DNA of 64,000 bases from Bordetella genomosp. 5. GTDB lineage: Bacteria; Pseudomonadota; Gammaproteobacteria; Burkholderiales; Burkholderiaceae_B. Under the pieces are notes generated by a model. It did no database searches. It was not told where the DNA came from and saw only the letters and a program-made list of their open reading frames with translations. The stretch lies in assembly GCF_002261475.1 (NCBI RefSeq), contig NZ_NEVN01000001.1, positions 682,001 to 746,000 on the forward strand, written 5' to 3'. This document shows, piece by piece, positions 35,304-43,432 of the stretch (the first letter of the stretch is position 1; every line of letters begins with the position of its first letter). Made by a program: the position numbers and the translations under genes.

Positions 35304-36384
35304 ATGGCATACATCAGTCAGCGTGGCGAGTACTGGCGCGCAGAGGTCCGCAAGCGCGGATACAAACCCGTCTATCACACCTTCGACACCAAACAGCAGG
35401 CCCAGCAGTGGGCGCGCCGCATCGAGGTCGAGATGGATGCGGGATCGTTCATAGACCGCACGGAAGCCGAGCGTACGACCTTGGCGGAGGCGCTGCGGCG
35501 CTATCAGAAAGAAATCGTCCCAGAGAAGCGACACCCCTATCAAGAGGGGCGGCGCATCGCGCGGTGGTTGGATAACGACTTGTCTTGTCGCACGCTGGCC
35601 ACGCTGAGGGGGGGGGGCGGACTTTGCTCGCTATCGGGATGACCGCCGGGCCGCTGGCCGGGCGGAAAACACGATACGCCTTGAGCTGCAGGTCATCCGT
35701 CATCTCTACGAGATAGCACGCAAGGAGTGGGGCATGGAAGGCTTGTTGAACCCGCTCGACAATATCCGCAAACCTTCGGGCAGTAAGGCGCGGGACCGGC
35801 GTTTGCGGCCTGGGGAGTTTGAGACGTTGAAGGCTTTGCTCATGGCAAGCCGCAATCCTTGGGCAGCACCCGCTTTTGAGTTGGCTATCGAAACCAGTCT
35901 GCGCCAAGGTGCGCTTTTCAGCCTTCGATGGGAATGGGTAGACCTGAAAAGCCGGGTCGTTCGTTTTCCTGTGGAGGCGCGAGGCGCTGACAACAAGGGC
36001 GTCCCGGCTGTGCTGCCGTTATCACTGCGAGCGGTAGACGTGCTTCGTCATCTGGCGGCAATTTTTGAGGGTGGGGATGCGCGGCTAGACCGCGCAGGGA
36101 ATGGTCCGCCAGATGTGCTGTACGACCTGTAAGGTCCAGTGCTTGCCACGAGTGTGAATGCTGAGATTTGTGTTTGGAAGCGGACCCTCCAGGCTGCTGG
36201 GAAAAATGATCTGGCTTTCCTGACGCTTCGATGGCATGACCTTCGTCATGAAGCAGCGTCACGACTCTTTGAGAAGGGCCTGCATCCCATGGGGGTGGCT
36301 GCCATTACCGGGCATCGAAGCATGCAGATGCTGAAACGCTATACGCACCTGAACCCCGAAAATTTGCTGGCCAAGCTCGGCTAA
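35304..36384 (+). pseudogene. int: Tyrosine integrase, broken by a G10 frameshift and an in-frame TAA
   Basis: From ATG 35304 (MAYISQRGEYWRAEVRK) the frame gives an N-terminal Arm/SAM-like domain. At the G10 run (35608-35617) it shifts, and the next frame reads NTIRLELQVIRHLYEIARKE, IETSLRQGALFSLRWEWVDL (catalytic Arg region). It then meets TAA at 36130-36132 and continues in the same frame with [19 protein letters not shown] and [20 protein letters not shown], which hold HxLRH, the GH and the Tyr nucleophile. All active-site residues remain encoded; two lesions separate them. Nine Gs instead of ten would restore the first join. Confidence 0.88.
35608..35617 (+). repeat. G10 homopolymer in the integrase gene
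   Basis: Ten consecutive Gs at the exact place where the integrase reading frame changes. It may be a slippage-prone mutation or an assembly artefact. Confidence 0.9.
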
Positions 36385-36439
36385 GGAGAGGGTAATGCCT
36401 GGGTATATACTAAAGATAGGAAAACTCAGAGAGACTGCT

Positions 36440-36733
36440 ATGTCAACGAAAGCCGTTTTCACGATGAAGCTGGAGCCAGAGCTGCGCGATATGTTCATGG
36501 CCGAAGCTGCCGCCGATGACCGGCCCGCTGCGCAGGTGGTGAGGGAACTGATGCGCGACTACATCAGCCGCCGCCGTCAGGCGCGGGAATACGATGAGTT
36601 CGTGCAGCGTAAGGTTGATCGCGCCCGCGCTTCCATGAATGCGGGCGTGGGGCTTCCCCAAGCAGAGGTCGAGGCTGATGCCGCAGCGCGGCGGGCGGAA
36701 TTGCTACGCCGTGCCGATGAGGCTGGTCTGTGA
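36440..36733 (+). CDS. Antitoxin, ribbon-helix-helix type (ParD/RelB-like)
   Basis: A protein of 97 residues. N-terminal RHH: KAVFTMKLEPELRDMFMAEA, DDRPAAQVVRELMRDYISRR. The C-terminal half is charged and helical and would wrap the toxin. The start at 36440 follows AGAGAGAC. The stop overlaps the toxin's GTG (GTGA), so translation is coupled. It likely autoregulates its promoter. Confidence 0.85.
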   Translation: MSTKAVFTMKLEPELRDMFMAEAAADDRPAAQVVRELMRDYISRRRQAREYDEFVQRKVDRARASMNAGVGLPQAEVEADAAARRAELLRRADEAGL

Positions 36734-37023
36734 AGGTAGTCTGGACCCCGGAGGCCAACCAAGACCGGCTAGACATTCAGGACCATATCGCAATCGACAA
36801 CCCTCGGGCGGCGGTAAGGGTAGATCAACTATTTCTGGACGCTGCCGCCAAGCTGGGAGATTTTCCAATGCTAGGGCGCATTGGGAAAATTCCTGGAACG
36901 CGAGAACTGATCCCGCATGAAAACTATCTGCTTATCTACGAGTTAGATGGTGCTGGCGATACGGTGTGGGTGTTGGCGCTGGTTCATACAGCCCGCCAAT
37001 GGCCCCCTGTGCAAGAGGGATAG
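36730..37023 (+). CDS. RelE/ParE-family toxin
   Basis: A protein of 97 residues from a GTG at 36730. Fold signature: WTPEANQDRLDIQDHIAIDN, FPMLGRIGKIPGTRELIPHE, NYLLIYELDGAGDTVWVLAL, VHTARQWP. The end VHTARQWP is the common ParE/RelE C-terminal strand. ParE acts on gyrase and RelE on ribosome-bound mRNA; which applies cannot be told. It maintains island 2. Confidence 0.87.
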   Translation: MKVVWTPEANQDRLDIQDHIAIDNPRAAVRVDQLFLDAAAKLGDFPMLGRIGKIPGTRELIPHENYLLIYELDGAGDTVWVLALVHTARQWPPVQEG

Positions 37024-37100
37024 GGCAACCGAAGTTTGCTAGGCCGGATTTACGCGGTAATTGTGTGCGCGGCTGTTGCGCGCACATTGTTCCGGTGGTT

Positions 37101-37268
37101 TGCCTATCCTGCGCTAGCTCTCACTCTCTACAGACTCTTGGTCATGACCAAGGCTGACTATTGCGGGCGATGGAGGTATGTGGTCGCGTAGTGTGATACG
37201 CTTTTCCGGCAACTGCCTATCCTGCAATAGTCCTCGCACTCTCCAATTTCTTCGTCATGACTAAGGCT
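37101..37268. promoter_or_regulatory. Paired 55-bp repeats with a 16-bp palindrome (putative operators)
   Basis: Two imperfect 55-bp direct repeats (37101-37155 and 37214-37268, about 12 mismatches) begin with TGCCTATCCTGC and end with AAGGCT. The first contains a perfect 16-bp palindrome CTTGGTCATGACCAAG (37137-37152); the second has the decayed form CTTCGTCATGACTAAG. They fill the spacer before the phosphatase gene and look like binding sites of a dimeric regulator, perhaps of the old phage. No regulator gene is next to them. Confidence 0.6.
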
Positions 37269-37329
37269 TTTAGGATGCGCAGCGAACTATGCCGGATGGG
37301 TGCTTGGGATCGTTCATGGAAACCAAGGA

Positions 37330-38013
37330 ATGAGGTCTGATAATTCCCGAGTCCAACACTTCCGGTTAAACACTCAGGGCCGTGATTTTGCCGTAGGAGA
37401 TATCCACGGCCATTTCGGCAGGCTCAGCTATGCACTGGCTGCTATCAAGTTTTCACCCGAGCGCGACAGGTTGTTCTCGGTAGGGGATTTGGTGGACCGT
37501 GGGCCAGAGTCTCGTGATGCGCTGTCATGGCTGGAGCAGCCATGGTTCCATGCCATATGCGGGAATCATGATCTGATGACCTGGCGTCGGGCCATGCGTA
37601 ACCCCATCCCGGATATTGACCATCTCGCGCACGGTGGCCAATGGTTGGACGCTTGTGATGGTGATGCACAGGTACGTATCGCCGCTTCCTTGCAAAACTT
37701 GCCGCTGGCTATCGAGGTGGAAACGCCGAGCGGCATTGTCGGTCTGGTGCATGCCGACTTTCCCTACGATGACTGGCAAGCCATCCATAGCGCTACGTTC
37801 AGCCCTGAGGATGAGGATGCCTGCCTGTGGTCAATAGACCGCTATCGAATGCAATATGCCCAACCAGTCCGAAACGTGCGTGCGCTTGTCCATGGACATA
37901 TGACGCTGCACAAGCCGACGCAGCTTGGCAATGTTTACTACATTGATACTGGCGGATGGCAGGATGGCGGGAGGTTTACGTTGCTGGATCTGCATACGCT
38001 CAAGCCTTGGTGA
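37330..38013 (+). CDS. Metallophosphoesterase, PrpA/lambda-phosphatase type
   Basis: A protein of 227 residues. PPP-family metal motifs: GDIHGHFGRL, FSVGDLVDRGPESRDAL and ICGNHDLM, then later HADFP and VHGHM. Size and motifs match phage lambda Ser/Thr phosphatase and PrpA/PrpB. The start at 37330 (MRSDNSRV) has CAAGGA upstream. Phage copies of this enzyme are frequent, supporting a phage ancestry of island 2. Confidence 0.87.
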   Translation: MRSDNSRVQHFRLNTQGRDFAVGDIHGHFGRLSYALAAIKFSPERDRLFSVGDLVDRGPESRDALSWLEQPWFHAICGNHDLMTWRRAMRNPIPDIDHLAHGGQWLDACDGDAQVRIAASLQNLPLAIEVETPSGIVGLVHADFPYDDWQAIHSATFSPEDEDACLWSIDRYRMQYAQPVRNVRALVHGHMTLHKPTQLGNVYYIDTGGWQDGGRFTLLDLHTLKPW

Positions 38014-38055
38014 TATTGCACAACATCTGCTCGATGAGTCTGCCTGTCAGACGGG

Positions 38056-38631
38056 TCAAGAGGTAGCCGTCGACGTTCTGCTGACCTTTCTTGGTTGTGC
38101 ATGAGAGTTTTCAAAGCATGCTCTGATGCGTGCCTTGAAAGAAGACATTGTCTCGCCGGGCCTGGCATTGAGGTTGAGTGCTTTTCCCGCTGCGACGACG
38201 CCTTCATCACTTTCCCACCATCCAGGTGGTAGTGACGCATTTGTTTCCTTCGTAGAAGGAAACACCACCCCCATCTCCACCCCCACCCCCTTCCCAGGTC
38301 TTGGCTTTGATTTATAAGCATTTTTTAATTCAGTGGATAACTTTTGGTTTTTTATGCGGTCGATGGATGACCAGAGCGCTCCACGAGATCTGACTGTCTC
38401 AAACCTCAGCCAGCGTGGCCAATCAAGAACAAAAATTTCTCCAGTGTCATGATCCAGGGCAACCAACTTGCGACGCGCAAATTCGCGCAGTGCTTCTTCC
38501 AGAGCTTCCACCGATAGCGAAAGATCGGCGGCTGCACGAGGTCTTGGCAAGAAGTAGCAGCCACATGCATTGGCATCTGGTGAAAAGAATAGGTACGCAA
38601 AAATCAGTTTCTGCTCTGGCAGGAGGTTTGA
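38056..38631 (-). pseudogene. Phage replication-protein-like remnant without a standard start
   Basis: The open frame runs from just after TGA (38632-38634) to 38056. It reads KLIFAYLFFSPDANACGCYF, AAADLSLSVEALEEALREFA and FVLDWPRWLRFETVRSRGAL. This is the N-terminal winged-helix-like region of phage replication-initiation proteins as I remember them. No ATG or GTG precedes the conserved part (only CTG at 38622 or TTG at 38550), and the rest is short and polar. I read it as a 5'-truncated copy overlapped by the rightward gene at 38643. Confidence 0.5.
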
Positions 38632-38642
38632 TCAGAGGAGAT

Positions 38643-38882
38643 ATGGCGAATATCGGGCCAAACAAAGGGCGACGACTGAGAGCCGCGTTGTCCCGTTTTT
38701 CTGCGATGCTGATCGAAGAGGCGCGTTCGGTTTCTGGGTTGAGCTATGCTCAGCTTGATGAGGCTTTAGGTTTGTCAGAAGGGCAGGCGTACCGCTATTC
38801 GCTTTACCCGATGGAAGCGAAGACTCGTGCGCCGCAAGCCGGTTCGATTCAGCGACTAGAGAATCGAGTCGCTGCGTTCTGA
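38643..38882 (+). CDS. Small helical protein, possible HTH (island 2)
   Basis: A protein of 79 residues from ATG 38643, with GAGGAGAT just upstream. The segment EEARSVSGLSYAQLDEALGL followed by SEGQAYRYSLYP resembles a Cro/C1 HTH core, with a closing SIQRLENRVAAF helix. The longer frame starting at 38415 overlaps the replication remnant and is not preferred. It is 17 bp upstream of the next gene's possible GTG start. Confidence 0.6.
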   Translation: MANIGPNKGRRLRAALSRFSAMLIEEARSVSGLSYAQLDEALGLSEGQAYRYSLYPMEAKTRAPQAGSIQRLENRVAAF

Positions 38883-38899
38883 AGCGACCCGCACATAAA

Positions 38900-39331
38900 G
38901 TGGTCGCCGAAAATAATCGGTGGGTTCATCAGAGAAATGCTTTCGCTGCTTCGGGGTCGGTCATGGGCAATCCCGATGAGTTCCTTGACTTGGATGATGC
39001 TGAGGCAACAGATCTGCAGCTGGGCTGTGAGGATGACTGGCCTACCTTCCGTAGGTTGAAGGCCCCGGGCAGGGGAGCTGCTAGCGAACCGATTAGCTCA
39101 TTGGCAGCACGCTGTGCCAGCTTTGAAGAGTGGCCGGAGATGTTTGCGCTATGTGCGTGGCAATGGGGCTTTTGGTGGGGCAGAGGAGTTCCGTGGCTAT
39201 CCAGGGGCGCCTATGATCTTCCTGCCAATTTGCCTGCCGAAATGGTGGTGGCGCACATCTACGAATCAGCGAAATGGTTGCGTAGCATTAGGCCCGTACA
39301 ACAAAAATCAGATACGGCTCAGCAACAATAA
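38900..39331 (+). CDS. Hypothetical protein (island 2)
   Basis: A protein of 143 residues from a GTG at 38900, or 122 residues from ATG 38963 (MGNPDEFLDL). It is rich in Trp and acidic residues (ASFEEWPEMFALCAWQWGFW). No family is recognised. It lies directly after the small HTH-like gene on the same strand and is probably cotranscribed with it. Neither start has a strong ribosome-binding site. Confidence 0.55.
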   Translation: MVAENNRWVHQRNAFAASGSVMGNPDEFLDLDDAEATDLQLGCEDDWPTFRRLKAPGRGAASEPISSLAARCASFEEWPEMFALCAWQWGFWWGRGVPWLSRGAYDLPANLPAEMVVAHIYESAKWLRSIRPVQQKSDTAQQQ

Positions 39332-39510
39332 GCAAACTTGGTGCGAGTCAGTTAACGGTTAAAAGGCCCGAGAAAGTTTCCTACAAGGAGCTAGGCGATG
39401 CTCAGTGCTGTCTGCTCCAAAGGGCATCTATCGGTCAAACAGCCAATGATGGCTAGTGAAAACAGACTCTCAACACCGGCGCTAAGCTGCGCCTCAGCGA
39501 AGCGAAGGGA

Positions 39511-39533
39511 ACCAACAGGCAGAGCCTGTTGGT
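39511..39533. terminator. Hairpin between convergent island 2 genes
   Basis: A perfect 10-bp stem ACCAACAGGC / GCCTGTTGGT with an AGA loop, between the rightward 143-residue gene and the leftward 366-residue gene. There is no T run. Confidence 0.5.
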
Positions 39534-39551
39534 GGCAGCTTGAACCACCAG

Positions 39552-40652
39552 TTAGGCCTCGTCGTCATCGAACGCAAGTTCGAACTCCTGTGCGTGAACA
39601 AGCAGATTGCCAGGCTCTGCAATTATGCTGAGGCGTTGGTACAACTGCTCAAGTTCTTCGTACGGAACAGGCCGGGAGCCTACCTTGTTGTAGGTAAACA
39701 TGTATTCGAACGCAGTTCCCGACAAGGACGTCCGACGAATTCCTTCAAAATCGAGCACGGGGGTATTAAAGCGATTCGTCTTTGCGCATTCTTCAATGCG
39801 GCAGATCGGAAGATGCTCTCCGCTGCTGATCAATTTTTGATCTGGATTCTGAAGTTTGTCAGTGGGTCGCAAGAATGCAGCACAGTGGGGAAATCGGTAC
39901 GGAGTGTTCACATTGCCGATGGAGCACAGGCCGCCGTCACAGACTACGGATTTGAGCTTCACCAGCTGTGCCTGCATGCGAGGATCATTAAGGCTGAGAC
40001 TCTGCTTCTCCCAAATTTTGTATTGCACAAACACTAGCGTTGCGCTATCGGTAGATGGATCATGTCGTTCATATAGGACGTCTGCTCCAGACACGTGTTC
40101 AGGTTTGTCGGGATGGAAGACATGCACGCGAAGCGCATTGCCATCAGGGAGTTCGAAGGCTTTATAACCTTTACCATTTCCGAGTGTAGGAAGCCCAGCC
40201 GGAAACGCGCTTGTATCCCGCGCAATCAGTTGGGTTTCGGTGTGACCAGGAGGAGCAATCTCGTCTCTCGCGCGGCGGAGCGTCTTGAGCCGATTCTTCA
40301 ATTGATCGACTCGCCCTTTCTCTTTTGATTTTTTGGCCAAATCAAGCAGTTGCACCAGCTCCGAAATATCGGCGTCAAGCAGGCCAAGTGGATGAATCGG
40401 ACTGCCTGCTGCTTCGCTCTTCAATCGCGCCCGCTGCCGATATTCACGTGCAGTGTTTGATTCATTTGCCTGACGAAGAATGCTTGATTCGATACCCAGG
40501 AGTGCTGGGTATAGAACGGAACCGAACTCAAACGCTTCCGCGTAAGTAGACTTCGACATGCTGCCTTTGGTCGAAATCTTCAGAAGCTCGCGGAATGCGC
40601 TGAGTGCTATCCATTCCGCATCTATACGAAGGTCGGGTTGCAGTTTATTCAC
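39552..40652 (-). CDS. Uncharacterised 366-residue protein with possible D...QxK nuclease core, downstream of OLD nuclease
   Basis: A protein of 366 residues. Residues 1-135 are helical, with a basic coiled stretch (DQLKNRLKTLRRARDEIAPP). Residues 165-215 contain alternating strands GNALRVHVFHPDKPEHVSGA, Asp191 in SGADVLYERHD and ATLVFVQYKIWE with Gln210-Tyr-Lys212, a spacing compatible with a PD-(D/E)XK fold. There are several Cys/His in the second half (CDGGLCSIG; PHCAAFL; LPICRIEEC), possibly metal sites. The end is acidic (FDDDEA). It follows the OLD gene by 121 bp on the same strand. I do not recognise the family. Confidence 0.7.
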   Translation of the reverse strand: MNKLQPDLRIDAEWIALSAFRELLKISTKGSMSKSTYAEAFEFGSVLYPALLGIESSILRQANESNTAREYRQRARLKSEAAGSPIHPLGLLDADISELVQLLDLAKKSKEKGRVDQLKNRLKTLRRARDEIAPPGHTETQLIARDTSAFPAGLPTLGNGKGYKAFELPDGNALRVHVFHPDKPEHVSGADVLYERHDPSTDSATLVFVQYKIWEKQSLSLNDPRMQAQLVKLKSVVCDGGLCSIGNVNTPYRFPHCAAFLRPTDKLQNPDQKLISSGEHLPICRIEECAKTNRFNTPVLDFEGIRRTSLSGTAFEYMFTYNKVGSRPVPYEELEQLYQRLSIIAEPGNLLVHAQEFELAFDDDEA

Positions 40653-40773
40653 TCTTCGGATCCTGTTTTTCGCTGAATGACGTGGATCACTGCCACAGTG
40701 CAGTTCGTGGTTGGCATCATGTGGCTACTCCGCGCCAATCCCGCCGCTAGCTCGCAGCTCGCATCTTTGCCGC

Positions 40774-42597
40774 CTATAGCATTGCCCCAATCCTGCGGAA
40801 CCATTCCTTAACCTCTCCTGCAGGATCCCTCTCGGCCAGCCGCTGTGCAGTCATCCTGGGGAATGCCTTGTCCGCAAGACGTAGCTTTGCCTTGTCATCG
40901 CCAAGAACCCCATCGTAATGCTGCTGTGCCGAGAAGGCTTCAGCAAACATCCTTGGGACAGACTTCCCGTCGGCTCCGGGCTGATCGACAACAACAATCT
41001 CGACATCAAAGGCATCCTTGATCGCGTCTGCATGCAGATAGCATTCAATCTCGTGCTTGTTCGTTTGTACGGCCCAGGAGCCATCCGTACGCAGGTTTAC
41101 CTCAGCAACAGATTCCCCATACTTGGCCACGTCGCTGTCGTAGATATGTACCTCAGGGCGATTAAGCGACCTGAGATAGTGTTGTGTAACCCAGTGCTTA
41201 AGCGTCGAACCGCCGAGCAAGACGAAGGCAACTCTGTCATCTAAAGCTAGGTTTGGCAGCGTTTGGTCTATCGAATGCAACGCTTGGCTGAGCGATTTAA
41301 ATGCAGCTACGTCCGTGGGTCCTTCGACGCAGAGCAGGACCTTGACACGACTATCCGGCACGACGCCAAGCGTTTCAGCTACCTGTCCAAATACGTCAGC
41401 GCCCTCCTGGATAAGGGGCTGAAGATCTGCGTCGCGCGTTATAAACCTGATACTGGCGGTAGGTAGATCCGACGCGAAGCCAGGACTGTGCGTCGTGAGC
41501 AAGACCTGACATCCTGGCTCCAAAGCTAGTGTCTTGAATGACTCGATAAGGATGCGTTGGTTATTCGGGTGCTGCGCCGTCTCCGGCTCCTCGATCGCGT
41601 AAATGATGCTCCGGCTAGTCCCAGTCTTTAACCGGCGCTCAGCTTCCGCCTTGAAAAAGGCGACCAAGACAAGGCGACGGACGCCACTCCCACGCTTGTT
41701 CAGCGGAATACCGTCGTCGGTGTCCATGCCAACCGAAAACAACCCCGTCCATTTAGCTGCAGTCGGCGGCACAAATTGTGGTGTCAGCTCTTTGGCGAGA
41801 TTAGGATCGATAGTTTTCAAAGCCTCGTGAGTAATCTGCGCGATCAACTCAGCTTTCTCTCGCACCTTTTCCTGAATCCGATTGATATCGTCCTGCACTT
41901 CGGCAATGGCGGCCGCCACGGCGGCCTTCATTGGATTTTGTACCTCCCCGTCAGAATCGCGGCTGCTCCGGTCGCTCTGAAACAGTGCATACATCGGCAA
42001 ATAGTTTTCGAGCTGATCCCAGATCCGTTTGCTATCTTCCTTCGGCTTGGTGATTGGAAGAGCCACTTCCTTGAGTTCCAGGTCTTTCGCCGCCGCCCAC
42101 AAGGCCTGCCGCATGCCTGGATTCCCTTTAAGCGCGATGTCGATTTTTTGGTCTTTTACAAGTTTTTGAAGATCTTTTTCCTTCAGATCAAGAAGGTCTG
42201 CAACACCGGCTGCCGTCGGATGGTTCGCAAGAATATACACTTCGGAGGACGGCGTTCTCTTGCCGCAATCGAATACTTTCTGAATCTTCAGGGTGCCTTT
42301 GGCCGAGAGAAGAAACTCCTCTGCGAGAGTCGTCTCTGCCCCGGCGTCAAGACTCAACTTGGGCGGTAGATCAGAAAATTCGCACGTGATGGAAACTAGG
42401 GTGGAGCCGCTGTAGATGTTGGCGTCTCCTTGTTCGATCTTGACGGTTTCGTTGTTGAAGAATATTTCCAGCGCCTCGAGAACCGACGACTTTCCGATGT
42501 CATTTTTTCCAACAAAAGTCGTCAAGTCCGCCATCGACACCGTGGTTTCTTCGCGGTAGCAGCGGAAATTTTTTATCGAAACAGATTCCAGTCTCAT
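40774..42597 (-). CDS. OLD-family ATP-dependent endonuclease (ABC-type ATPase + TOPRIM)
   Basis: A protein of 607 residues. SMC/RecF-like ATPase: ESVSIKNFRCYREETTVSMA, Walker A GKNDIGKSS (30-38), signature region LNKRGSGVRRLVLVAFFKAE (299-318), Walker B IIYAIEEPETAQHP (331-344), H-loop LLTTHS (367-371). TOPRIM: Glu425 in VLLCVEGPTDVAAFKS, Asp487 and Asp489 in HIYDSDVAKYG, then HEIECYLH. Both domains are in one chain, as in P2 OLD and GajA. The neighbour is neither a UvrD helicase (Gabija) nor a reverse transcriptase (retron), and the chain is not split as in PARIS. Probably an anti-phage effector. Confidence 0.9.
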   Translation of the reverse strand: MRLESVSIKNFRCYREETTVSMADLTTFVGKNDIGKSSVLEALEIFFNNETVKIEQGDANIYSGSTLVSITCEFSDLPPKLSLDAGAETTLAEEFLLSAKGTLKIQKVFDCGKRTPSSEVYILANHPTAAGVADLLDLKEKDLQKLVKDQKIDIALKGNPGMRQALWAAAKDLELKEVALPITKPKEDSKRIWDQLENYLPMYALFQSDRSSRDSDGEVQNPMKAAVAAAIAEVQDDINRIQEKVREKAELIAQITHEALKTIDPNLAKELTPQFVPPTAAKWTGLFSVGMDTDDGIPLNKRGSGVRRLVLVAFFKAEAERRLKTGTSRSIIYAIEEPETAQHPNNQRILIESFKTLALEPGCQVLLTTHSPGFASDLPTASIRFITRDADLQPLIQEGADVFGQVAETLGVVPDSRVKVLLCVEGPTDVAAFKSLSQALHSIDQTLPNLALDDRVAFVLLGGSTLKHWVTQHYLRSLNRPEVHIYDSDVAKYGESVAEVNLRTDGSWAVQTNKHEIECYLHADAIKDAFDVEIVVVDQPGADGKSVPRMFAEAFSAQQHYDGVLGDDKAKLRLADKAFPRMTAQRLAERDPAGEVKEWFRRIGAML

Positions 42598-42951
42598 GCC
42601 GCCCTCGCTAGTTGTAGCGGATTATGGGTGAACGCCCAATGGTTACATTCTATGTGACATTAATACATGATGATATTTTTTGCAAAAGGAAGCGGCAGCA
42701 AATGATTGTTCTGTGGCGTTTATCTGAAGGACGGAGGGGTCGACAACAGTCGACGGGATGGAGACTGCAATATCAATTCCCGCAGGGGATACCTCCGAAC
42801 GAGATCTGGCTTTGAGTGCAGCAAGACATCGTTTCCCGCCGGAATTTGCCGGAATCGGCAGGAAATCCACAGGCGTTCTGAGAGATGGTGAGTGACGAAC
42901 TTCCTTGAGAAATCAAGTGATTGCCTGTAATCTACAGGCCGCTTGATTTGG
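42598..42951. other. Intergenic, upstream of the OLD gene to attR
   Basis: About 350 bp of lower G+C sequence. It should hold the leftward promoter of the OLD gene (an A+T-rich stretch near 42640-42690 is suitable). No gene is supported. Confidence 0.5.
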
Positions 42952-43002
42952 CTCTTAATCCGTAGGTCGAGTGTTCGAGCCACTCACAGCCCGCCAGAAT
43001 TC
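42952..43002. repeat. attR of island 2 (51 bp)
   Basis: A copy of the 3' half of tRNA-Lys(CUU) from the anticodon loop onward, with 1 mismatch to 35091-35141. The original tRNA terminator (43021-43050) lies just beyond it, which confirms that this side was once contiguous with the tRNA gene. Confidence 0.95.
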
Positions 43003-43020
43003 TCGAGGTCACCCTCGATC

Positions 43021-43050
43021 AAAAAGCCCACCGGCAACGGTGGGCTTTTT
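43021..43050 (+). terminator. Original tRNA-Lys(CUU) terminator, displaced by island 2
   Basis: A perfect 13-bp stem AAAAAGCCCACCG / CGGTGGGCTTTTT with a GCAA loop. Confidence 0.85.
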
Positions 43051-43131
43051 GCATTGGTCTCGTCGATGGGGTTCTGCTTGGGTCTTGCTGCGTGGAGGAT
43101 CGCAAATGTGCGTGGGCGTCGCCACTGAAGC

Positions 43132-43267
43132 GCATTGCCAGCGTCACCAGGGGCGCGCATTGCCAGCGTCTTCAGGGATGCGCGTTTCCCGCGCCATCAT
43201 GCACGCGCATGCCAGCGTCTTCAGGGGTGCGTCTTTCCTGCGCCTTCATGCATGCGCATGCCAGCCG
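43132..43267. repeat. Tandem repeats of GCATGCCAGCGTCTTCAGGG type
   Basis: The element GCAT(T)GCCAGC starts at 43132, 43157, 43207 and 43256. The two full central units are about 50 and 49 bp and share GCCAGCGTCTTCAGGG, TGCG and a GCGCC(A/T)TCATGCA stretch. They lie between the terminators of the tRNA and the chemoreceptor gene. Confidence 0.85.
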
Positions 43268-43273
43268 CAAAAA

Positions 43274-43303
43274 AATAAGCCTCCCGCGTGCGGGAGGCTT
43301 ATT
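43274..43303 (-). terminator. Terminator of the chemoreceptor gene
   Basis: A perfect 14-bp stem AATAAGCCTCCCGC / GCGGGAGGCTTATT with a 2-base centre, followed on the minus strand by TTTTTT. Confidence 0.8.
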
Positions 43304-43432
43304 GCTATTGGCGTGTCGGCGCAGGTTGGGGCGACCATCACGCGCTGAACGCGGCGCAAGGCCGTGAGAGGGCGTTCTCGCCAACTTGCCGATGGAGGCG
43401 GGCTGCGCGGCCTCCATCGCGCGCACGATGCG

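Larger units (their letters stand above)
35091..43002. mobile_element. Island 2: integrative element in tRNA-Lys(CUU)
   Basis: 7.9 kb between 51-bp att repeats, with a tyrosine-integrase gene next to attL, the standard layout of tRNA-targeting phage-like islands. Cargo: RHH/RelE toxin-antitoxin, phage-type Ser/Thr phosphatase, replication-protein remnant, small unknown genes, a 366-residue unknown and an OLD-family nuclease. There are no capsid or conjugation genes, so it is a satellite or cut-down prophage. The integrase is disrupted, so the island is probably fixed. Confidence 0.93.

Noticed and set aside
38415-38642. Longer N terminus for the 79-residue island 2 protein
   Set aside because: The extension overlaps the antisense replication-protein frame, and a good GAGGAGAT ribosome-binding site precedes the internal ATG at 38643.
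40774-42597. Gabija, PARIS or retron-Eco8 system
   Set aside because: There is no UvrD-like helicase, no split ATPase/TOPRIM pair and no reverse transcriptase or msr/msd-like element beside the OLD gene.
43132-43267. CRISPR-like repeats
   Set aside because: Only two full units of unequal length, and the would-be spacers are themselves similar to each other.
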